From assembly GCA_033220425.1 (NCBI GenBank), contig CM065647.1:2356001-2420000 (forward strand): DNA of 64,000 nucleotides. The letters are read 5' to 3'. The position numbers and the translations under genes are program-made. Under the pieces are notes generated by a model. That model made no database searches. It was not told the DNA's origin and saw only the letters and a list, made by a program, of their open reading frames with translations. The first letter of the stretch is position 1; the number at the start of each line of letters is the position of its first letter. This DNA is from Lepraria neglecta. Its lineage: Eukaryota; Ascomycota; Lecanoromycetes; Lecanorales; Stereocaulaceae. This document shows positions 56,268 to 64,000 of this stretch, one piece after another.

Positions 56268-57776
56268 ATGCACGAACTCCTCCTTTTCGGCCAAGTTCCG
56301 GCCTCTCGCCATGATCAGTTGACAGCCCAACACAACTATGGTGGTAATGCAGTCCTCGATTTTCTACTTGCGGAAATCGAAAACAACGTCGGCAAAATGA
56401 AGGTCGAGGATGGCATGGGTGGGCTATACGTTCGCATAGTCATTCGTCACCTCGGCAGGGGTCGTGGTCAAGAAGGATTTGGCAACGCCGGAGCACTGCA
56501 GAACATGTTTTTCAAGATTTCCGAACGTCAAGCGGAGCGGCTCAATCGTGAGCGTAAAGAAGGGTTTAGGCCTGACGATTTTTTTTTGACGAAGGAAGAT
56601 CTCATCGGTCCAGACCCATCCAAAGCCATCATCAAGAGCAAAGCCTGGACAAAGCTCCAGGACCTTATAGGGCTGGACACCGTCAAAGAGTCGGTCCGGT
56701 CCATGTTCGGATTGATCGAGACGAACTATCACCGCGAATTGAAGGAAATGCCGCCCATCGAATTTTCTCTCAATCGTGTCTTCCTCGGATCGGCACCGGC
56801 AAGACCTCGGTGGCCAAGCTGTACGGTCGCATTTTAGCCGATCTGGGCATCCTCAGTAATGGCGAAGGTCTGTCTTTCCTCTGCCTTGTGTGTACTAATC
56901 TGGACCCAACAGTTGTCACCAGGAACCCAGCAGACTTTATTGGCGGCGCTCTCGGGCAGTCTGAGAACAACACAAAGGCAATCTTGGCGACAACCATCGG
57001 CAAGGTGTTGATTATCGACGAGGCCTACATGTTGTATACTGGCACCGGCACCGCGGGAAATCAAAGCGACCCGTATAAAACTGCAGTGATCGACACCATT
57101 GTCGCCCAGGTGCAGAGCGTCCCAGGAGAGGATCGATGCGTGCTTCTTCTCGGCTACGAAGACCAGATCGTCGAGATGTTCCAGAATGTCAATCCTGGTC
57201 TCTCTCGGAGATTCCCAATAGCCGACGCATTCCACTTCCAGGACCTCTCGGATGCGGAAATGCGACAGATCCTTGAGCTCAAGCTCAAAGACCAAGGCCT
57301 TGACGCCACAGAAAGGGCGAAATCGGTGGCTATCGAGGTTCTCGCTCGAGCTCGCGACTGGCCCAATTTTGGCAATGCTGGCGAAGTTGAAAATCTGCTC
57401 GGCAAAGCCAAGACCAGCTATCAGACTAGGCAGCCCTTAAAACCGCTCTCCGAACGCTCCCTTGATGCCATCTTTGAAGTACAAGACTTTGACGCCGGGT
57501 TTGACCGAGAGGCGGATGCGGCGACTAATCTCCAAAAGCTATTTGAGGATGTTGTAGGCTGCGAGTCGGTTGTTTCCAAGCTAGAGGGATATCAGCAGAT
57601 CGCCCGCAGGATGAAATATCAAGGACTCGATCCTCGCGAGCAGATTCCTACAAATTTTGTCTTCAAGGGTCCACCGGGTAAAGTCCTGTGACCCAGATCC
57701 GACAACCCTCGCTAATCCCTTTTTAGGCACTGGAAAGACTCCGACGCCCTTTCTCCAGCATCCTGGGAGCATTTAG
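56268..57776 (+). pseudogene. Fragment of a tandem AAA ATPase (CbbX/SpoVK-like)
   Basis: A central piece of a normally much larger fungal protein with several AAA modules. It reads KMKVEDGMGGLYVRI, LTKEDLIGPDPSKAI, KLQDLIGLDTVKESV and FSLNRVFLGS, then loses a few bases inside Walker A (about 56790) so that GTGKTSVAKLYGRI is in another frame. A GTCTGT intron (about 56869-56911) follows, then VTRNPADFIGGALGQSENN, Walker B VLIIDEAYMLYTG, CVLLLGYEDQIVEMFQNVNPGLSRRF, FGNAGEVENLLGKAK and FEDVVGCESVVSKLEGYQQI. The next module starts FVFKGPPG-(intron)-TGKT and then abruptly stops being AAA-like at 57742-57776. Both ends are missing. Sequence is otherwise well preserved, implying recent loss. Confidence 0.85.
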
Positions 57777-59796
57777 ATAGCGTAGGTGGCTCCTTATCGG
57801 TAGATCCCTGTCGGATTCTAGCTTTCAGACCCGTCCCTCCAACCCATCACACAACAACTACAAGGATCGTCAAAAGGCTTACAGAGACTAGAGAATGAAG
57901 CATGCATCAAAGCTTATTCGGCTACGTTCATATCCGCGCGCTCAGATGTTTTGCTTGTGACCAATGCGTCACAAACGCTGTGGAATCATAGTCAGACGGG
58001 GTCCGTGGCGTATTATCTCCCCTACAACACTCCTCAATCAATTCATGACGGAATTCCCGGGTATAATACCTCCTGGATGTGCAACTCTTGGTTTGACCCG
58101 ACAGCAGTAGATGGTAACGTCTATACCCCTATTCCCAGGGCGAGTTGCTCTCAGAGCGTCCATGTTACCGCTACTCTCCCATGGACTTCCAATGGCCTGA
58201 ACATAGATTATTGCCTGAGTCAACGGGTGGATGAGCGTTGCAAGGTACAGTTTAGTGTACTTATAATGGTGATTGTAGTATCCTGCAATTTTGTGAAAAC
58301 GATTATCATGAGCTTGATTGCATGGAGACGACCAACCGAGCCTTTAGTTACACTTGGTGACGCCATTGCTTCATTTTTAGACGAGCCAGACGTAACGACA
58401 CGAGGTAATTGCTTGGCTGGTAAAGGTCGGTTCCACAAAGTGGAAAAGTGGAAAAGTGGAGGGAAGTTGTTGCCAGATGGACTCCTAGACGGCGCCGCTG
58501 GGTCCGAGGTACCAGTACACGACGCTTCTACTTATGCAATGTTTTGTAAGGCTACCACTTTCCTTTATGTTCTCGGTAAGCGAAGTTTCGAGCACAATTT
58601 ACCTCCTTTTTGGGATGCTTCTTATGATAGAGGGAGCTCTGGGTCGGCCTCAACTCAGTCCTAGCTGCCAAATCCATATTCTATTTCTGCTTCGTGTACC
58701 ACATAATGTCATTTGTCACGCTGGCCGCTCCGAGGGGATCGATTACCGATCGTGTCTGGAGTTATGTTATTGGCGTTGATTGAAACACCGCTGACTCAGT
58801 CACAGGTATCTTGCTACCCTGACCATGGTCGCCAGTATTCTTGTCTCCAGCTTAGGCAATCTGTCTGACAATTCGATCTCGGGCCTTTGGTCTCTCGGGT
58901 TTGGCACTGTGAACGAGCAGACTCTTTTACAACTTTTGTCTGCGGACTCCTCCGGTTTGATGTCCTCAAGTACAATTCTTCCGACCATCCTGATTGCCAA
59001 TCTGCCGCAACTTATTCTTACTTTTCTATACTTTACCTACAATGCACTCTTCACATGCATGCTCATGACTCATGAATGGAGTGGCTACGCCTACGAACGC
59101 AAGCCTCTACGCGTGACGTCACCTCGAGGACAGCAGGGCTCAACTTTTTGGTTACAGCTACCATACCGCTTTGCTATGCCGTTGATGATCATATCGGGGC
59201 TTCTTCACTGGCTGACCTCCCAGTCGCTGTTCCTTGCTCGTATTACTGTCTTCGGTGAGGATGGGAACCCGAACGACGAGTACTCCGTTTCAACCTGTGG
59301 GTATTCCCCAATCGCTATCATCTTCCTCCTTGTTGCTGGCGGCTTCGCCCTCCTACCGTTGATTATTATCAGCTTTCGCAGATACCGACCAGGCATGCCA
59401 TTCGTTCGAAGCTGCAGCGCCGCTATCAGTACGGCTTGTCACCGACCAGAGACTGATGATCTAGCGTCTCTCAGACCAGTAATGTGGGGAGTAGTTAGTC
59501 AGGATTTCAATGAGGATGTCGGAGAAATGCTCGCGCATTGCGCTTTCACTAGTCTCAAAGTAGAGCCACCTGTAAAATGCTGGCTTTACGGAAGTCGAGA
59601 AAGCAAGTGGCACGACGATGAGCGAGCGTCAAGTCTTACAGTCAGGGAAGATATCGCCTGGCGGATCAAAGAGCTCTTAGGCTTACCTTCAGAATCTTCG
59701 CTGATGAACCGCTCCTTGGATGCAAAATCGCGCTCGAATCCAATGAGCAGTGACCCCACGATGATTGCAGAAAGAAGCCTTGGGAGCCAAGTCTGA
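57777..59796 (+). pseudogene. Headless DUF6536-like multi-pass membrane protein gene
   Basis: From about 57880 the frame reads LENEACIKAYSATFISARSDVLLV, then WMCNSWFDPTAVDGN and VQFSVLIMVIVVSCNFVKTIIM. These match the middle of fungal DUF6536-type proteins, whose N-terminal helices are missing. Between 58560 and 58830 the frame changes and stops occur; IFYFCFVYHIMSF and RGSITDRVWSYVIGVD lie in another frame. The last part (58825-59796, 323 codons) is continuous, with LPTILIANLPQLILTFLYF, ALFTCMLMTHEWSGYAYERKPLRV and later helices AIIFLLVAGGFALLPLIIISF. Some breaks might be introns, but the absent N-terminus and direct abutment on the AAA fragment indicate a truncated gene. Function of the family is unknown. 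Confidence 0.65.
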
Positions 59797-60125
59797 CGAT
59801 GACGATAGAAGACTTATCACCTAATACTGGCTTGCAACAAGTTATGCGAATGCCCTTCGCTGCTCTTTCAAACGCATCGCCTCAAATGCCAACAAGTCGC
59901 ACGGATCAAAAGATTTCATAGTATCTGGTCTTTGTACTGATGTGCTTCCGATGACAGCATGAGAGCCCTTGCTCGGTACAATTTTGATTCCTGGATTCTC
60001 GATGATATTTGGCGCCTTCACACGTTTCAGAATTTTTAACGGATCGCATCTCCAAGCCATACTCTTCACATCTTCGCTCCAGATAGATGACATCATCTGT
60101 TACATGATCATACATATTCTTCAAC
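59797..60125. other. Intergenic between DUF6536-like and M35-like remnants
   Basis: About 330 bp without recognised content. Confidence 0.35.
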
Positions 60126-62240
60126 ATGCATCGAGAATACTCAGAATTACTTTCTATTTTGGGCTTACTACAATTGCTCCTGCAAGGTACCACGGGACAG
60201 CTCACTGGGACAATTATCAGCCCAGGAAACCAATACATCATTGAAATTAGTATATCGAATCCTACTGCCGACACAATTTCAGTATTGGCATGGAATAACA
60301 TCTTCGATAATGCCACGCAACTACCGGTCTCTTTTAATGTCAACGACCATCAAGGAAATCCCGTGCAACTGGCCTCTACCTATGCCATATGCGTAGGTAT
60401 GACTAACGACGATTTATACGACATTTTGCCTCGTCAAAACTTTACTAGGTATTTTGATATGCGCTAATTCTTACAGAGTGTTCCGAGCGGACCCACTACT
60501 AGCCTAGCCAAAATGATCACTATATCGCTTCCTCTGGTTTTCAAAGGTATCTCGCACTCCGGATCGTATACTATTCCCGTCGCAGCTGCTGCAGGCATTG
60601 CCGCACAGCCACCTCAGATACCTGCAATAGGTGATTTCTCTGCTCCTGGACTTCAAGACATAAGCTTGAGCTCAAGCCCATTGAATGTCTCCTACCAATT
60701 TCCTATCTTCCCGAATCTTGATTCTGGATACTCCAACTCAGGAGACGGAATCCAGATTCAAACCGCTGATTGTCAGAATCAGAACTTCACGGATCTGTCC
60801 AATGCAATATTCGATGCTGGTGTATATGCTAAATCGGTATACCTCGCGGCTGGCGATGCGACTAGCTCTCTTTTCGCGGACTTCTTCAACACTGGATTGG
60901 AGGAGCAAGCAGTTGCTACCGTTGCCGGCTTAGCCATGAATGCCATAGATGGAAGTGGCCCTCACGTTGATGTATATTGTACCGATGGTTTGGATTTGTG
61001 TGGCACAGACTCAAATATTCTAGGGTATTCTTCAACGCCTTCTTGGCTGGGAAACGCTTATATCACGCTTTTTCCTTCTGCAAGAAGCTTAGGGAGGCCA
61101 CTCGTACCATGCACTGTAAATAGAGCTGATGATCTTAGCGCAACAGCGTCCTATGTCATGTTTCATCTGATTTTGACAGTTAATAATGTGGTTAGATCCA
61201 TGATCGACAATAGCGTGTACGGATCAGTTTCTTGCCAACGATTGAGGAATTCTCCAGGCTGCGATCCCACCAAGAACGCCGACTCATATGCGCAACTGGC
61301 GATAGTCCAGTGGGCTTATGGCTTGGGTGGTAGTCCATACAATGGCCCCTCATGCTATCTTGCCAATGGTGGTCTTCCCAACACCTCAAAGGCGCGTGCT
61401 TTGCCGGTATCGTCTGTGAAGGCACGCCACGTATCGCGTGTAAATCGTGACACACCTTCCAGTCATATACGTAGGCAGGCAACCTTTTATGCTAGTCTGG
61501 ACCAGATTGTCGCGGCTGCACAGCAATGCACCGCCACTGAGCAACGGCTCCTTCAGTACGCGATTCAAAACGCTCGTACGATGGCTGTGATTGCTCGGGA
61601 CAATCCTCATGACAGCTTATGGACGCAGTATATTCGATTAGAAGGGACGAGTTGTTCCTCAGGCTAAAGATTCCAGATACTTCAACGGCGATGCCAGCGT
61701 CCAAGCTCAGGTCGCGAAAGTCTATGATAACATTGCAAACCGGTGAATCACTCTCCTTCCCAGAAATTATAATGAGTGCACCTATCTATAATCTAATTAC
61801 TTACAGCATAAACCCAGGAATACAAACGGCAACACCCAAGGCATCTCCATTTACTGCGATCCCCTCCGCCGCGCAAACGCCTGCTTCTCCGGCCGTGTCG
61901 CCCAAGTGAGCTCCACCGTTGGCTCTCCTCAACGCGCAGTCCTCGTCCTCTGCCCCGATTTCTTCTACTACCCTGCCTCCATCCAGTGCGTCAACCCCGC
62001 CACCCTCCGCACCTCCTTCGGAGCCGACCTCGACCAAGCCGGAACCCTGATCCATGAATTCACACGCATACCCTGGATCGCCGACAACAGGGTCGTTACT
62101 GACGGCTTCTTGCCAGCTCCTGGAGGTAGGGTGCAAGGATGCTATGATTTTCCCTGGCTTTTGCGGAGGGAAGGAATAGTCCGGGGTTTGATGTGAGGAA
62201 TTTGCCTGAGGTTGTGGCGACGAATTATGAGTTTTATGCG
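60126..62240 (+). pseudogene. Secreted M35-type (deuterolysin-like) metalloprotease remnant
   Basis: The first part (60126-60467) has a hydrophobic leader and a domain like the M35 prodomain (WNNIFDNATQLPVSFNVND). After a gap or short intron near 60450-60477 a 390-codon frame includes FKGISHSGSYTIPVAAAAG and ends AAQQCTATEQRLLQYAIQNA. Further pieces in other frames are RYFNGDASVQAQVAKVYDNIA and GISIYCDPLRRANACFSGRVAQ. The zinc site reads AGTLIHEFTRIP (62053-62067): the second His of HExxH is Arg. The tail GFDVRNLPEVVATNYEFYA ends in TAA where Gln is expected. The central frame (60513-61667) also contains an unrelated-looking extended domain. Overall a secreted-protease family gene that is no longer functional. 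Confidence 0.7.
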
Positions 62241-63049
62241 TAAAATATGCGGTTAGGGCGACGAGTGCGAAGTGTAGTTGGACGGGGTATTCGGGCTGGG
62301 GGTTTGGGCTTGGGGAGTCGAGGTTCATCGGGTAATCTAGGATTTGTCAGATTCTTGAAAGCCTTGGGCCGGCGAAGGCGAAAAAGGTTTGGACTTGGCG
62401 TTGTTTGCTATATATATGTATATGTATATTCTTCTCTCAATTAAATACAAGATTATTTTGCCTTTAGTCTGAGACTATAGTAGGCGCCGAGAAATATCTA
62501 AAGGGCGATAAGACAGCGATGAAGAACGATATGCACAGCGAGTAGCGAAAAGGGCGCAGGATAGAATTAAGGAAGTTAACATTGTAGGGCGAATCAGTAA
62601 TTGAGGTTCAACAGAGGATCTTGAAATGAGAGAGGGATAGTTTTGGATCTTATGATGCTTGTATATAAAAAAGGGTAAAGGCGGTGCGCAGAGCAGGCGG
62701 CGAGAATGCTGTACTTAAGGATTGAATGGGCGGGTCTGTCTGCCTGACCAGTGGACGGTGCTCTTGCTAGCCTTACTTATACCAGCTTTAGTAGGGGTAC
62801 GTCGAGGAGTTTTTCATAAATAGTCGCTGTGCATAGCTAAGCGACAGCGAGGACGTAAAGTAGTTTGTTGTAGCCAGTTTTGAGCGACAGCGAGGACAAA
62901 ATTGTCTCAAATACAGTATCTGCAAGAATACTAGAGAAAGGGTGCAAAAACAGGTGCGCAGTCCCCCTAAAACCCTCTAAATTTGCCCCGTAGCCTCGGT
63001 GAACCTTCCAGTACACCCAATTTCTGGCCCGACCAGCCCCAACTTTTTA
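62241..63049. repeat. Intergenic with short direct repeats
   Basis: About 800 bp. The 15-mer AGCGACAGCGAGGAC occurs at 62840-62854 and 62883-62897, with looser relatives (GACAGCGATGAAG, CACAGCGAGTAGCG) at 62510-62545. The purine-rich, stop-dense sequence looks like an old, unrecognisable repeat relic. I can assign no element family, ends or target duplication. Confidence 0.4.
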
Positions 63050-63948
63050 TTAGTACAGAAAATTTGTCCTCTCCTGATGGAATTCTAGCGCTGTAATATC
63101 CGGGTACATAGCCGGCTTCTCCCTGACAAAGTGCTCAAGCGGCGCTACACTTGTCGCACGATGCGCCTTAAAGAAGAATACGGACGAGTACCGCTCCGGG
63201 ATACTACCTAACTCTAACTCCCTCATACTAGGCGGCACACTAACCTGGTGGACGCCGCCCGTGACCTCACCGTTCGTCCAGCGCGTGAAGGTGTCGCTGG
63301 TATTGACAATCAACTCGTTCTCGTCATTGGGAATGATCGGAACAAAAGTGGACGGCTTGCGGCGGTCCTCGCACTCCAGTCCTCCCAGACGGTCCTGAAA
63401 GAGCAGCGTAATGATGCCAAAGTCCGTGTGCGGCCAAGCGCGTTTAACGGTGCCGTTCTTGAGGCGATTAATACTGACAGAGGGATAGTGGAGCATGCGC
63501 AGTTCGCTCGCGGCAGGGATACAGCGCGAGACGAGCGCATTTTCCTCCATGCCCCACCCGACCTCGCAGGCACGCATAATGTCTAGGGAGATGGACTGGG
63601 CGAGATCGAAGTAGGACTTGATGAAGGTTTGGAAGCCCGGGAGGTCCTCTTCAGAGGGGAATTTGTTTGGGAATTGGACGTCGTCCCAGGGACCGCAGTC
63701 GAAGTGTTCCTGGCAGATTAAGTTAACTCTGGCTGTAATTCATCAGAGTAAGGGGAGAGTGGAGGAAAAAGGCCTACCTTTTCGTCCAGCAGCTCGCCCT
63801 TATCCTTTGGCGCCATCTCAGCGTTCTCCTTCCTGGTCTTGGACGTCATCTCCAGGCCCTTTTTGCTCCACCCGCGCTGAGGGTCAGGAGAAGGCGGGTG
63901 GACGACCTTCATCTTGACCTCCTCGCTGATATTGAAGAAGGCGCGGTC
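63050..63948 (-). CDS. 2-oxoglutarate/Fe(II)-dependent oxygenase, 5' part outside window
   Basis: Exons 63050-63709 and 63779-63948, with a 69-bp intron joining LLDEK to EHFDCGPWDDVQFPNKFP. A further acceptor at 63949-63951 shows that an upstream exon lies in or beyond the last 50 bases. Upstream part: RAFFNISEEVKMKVVHPP, then PQRGWSKKGLEM, typical of the DIOX_N half of isopenicillin-N-synthase-like enzymes. The catalytic half has the iron ligands in WPHTDFGIITLLFQDRLGGLE (His and Asp) and GGVHQVSVP (distal His), and the cosubstrate Arg in RYSSVFFFKAH. Fungal members hydroxylate, desaturate or form rings in secondary metabolism. The substrate is unknown, and a tie to the diterpene relic 20 kb away is only speculation. 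Confidence 0.85.
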
Positions 63949-64000
63949 CTGCAGTGATATTTCAGACTTTCATTACTAGAGCCCGAGAGTCGGAGACGAC

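Noticed and set aside
62241-63049. Retroelement or DNA-transposon remnant
   Set aside because: Only short 15-bp direct repeats are seen; no terminal repeats, target duplication or element protein.
1-64000. Reassigned genetic code (TAA/TAG as Gln)
   Set aside because: Intact genes such as RHO1 (TAA), UFD2 (TAG) and COX18 (TAG) end at these codons at the expected family length.

Overview
This window is nuclear DNA of a filamentous ascomycete. Genes are dense on both strands. Introns are short (about 47-90 bp) with GTAAGT-like donors and CTRAY branch sites. The gene set is fungus-specific: Crz1, PalA/Rim20, Mediator Med5, Ima1, Kgd4, DUF3984- and DUF1757-like proteins. Protein content suggests a leotiomycete-like pezizomycotine, but that placement is inference from recalled homologues, not a tree. 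No rRNA, confident tRNA, CRISPR array or intact transposon is visible.

Region 1 (1-33.9 kb) is mostly housekeeping. In order it holds: ALG14 (partial at the window edge), an Ima1-like nuclear membrane protein, a decayed conserved gene, a Sec14-like/RhoGAP protein, the ubiquitin E4 ligase UFD2, an ER-membrane J-protein, an Aim19-like protein, RHO1, the calcineurin-responsive factor CRZ1, a kelch/transmembrane protein, a DUF1757-like protein, ALG11, COX18, a degenerate 63-bp repeat tract, a Ptc5-like mitochondrial PP2C, and RQC1/TCF25. Two dolichol-linked oligosaccharide enzymes (ALG14, ALG11), two neighbouring protein quality-control genes (UFD2, the J-protein) and several stress or cell-wall regulators (RHO1, RhoGAP, CRZ1, later PalA) are notable.

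Region 2 (34.0-41.7 kb) is a relic of a diterpenoid cluster. An ent-kaurene-oxidase-like P450 and a bifunctional copalyl diphosphate/kaurene synthase face away from a shared 1.5-kb spacer, and a second, unrelated P450 fragment follows. All three are broken, yet their class II, class I and heme motifs are still readable. The arrangement resembles the core of a fungal gibberellin pathway.

Region 3 (41.8-52.3 kb) returns to conserved genes: an aldo/keto reductase, PalA/RIM20, a DUF3984-like protein, MED5, chorismate synthase (with a 1-nt frame break in its most conserved motif) and a lipoate-protein ligase.

Region 4 (52.3-62.3 kb) is decayed around one intact gene, KGD4. It holds a lysine-rich conserved protein with nonsense codons, a fragment of a tandem AAA ATPase joined directly to a headless DUF6536-like membrane protein gene, and an M35-type metalloprotease pseudogene with an altered zinc motif. 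The window ends in a 2-oxoglutarate/Fe(II) oxygenase gene cut by the edge.

I see no clearly new biological system. The most informative features are the decayed diterpene locus, the clustered pseudogenes with many nonsense codons where glutamine would be expected, and premature breaks in two normally indispensable genes (chorismate synthase, COX18) that may be real or may be assembly errors.
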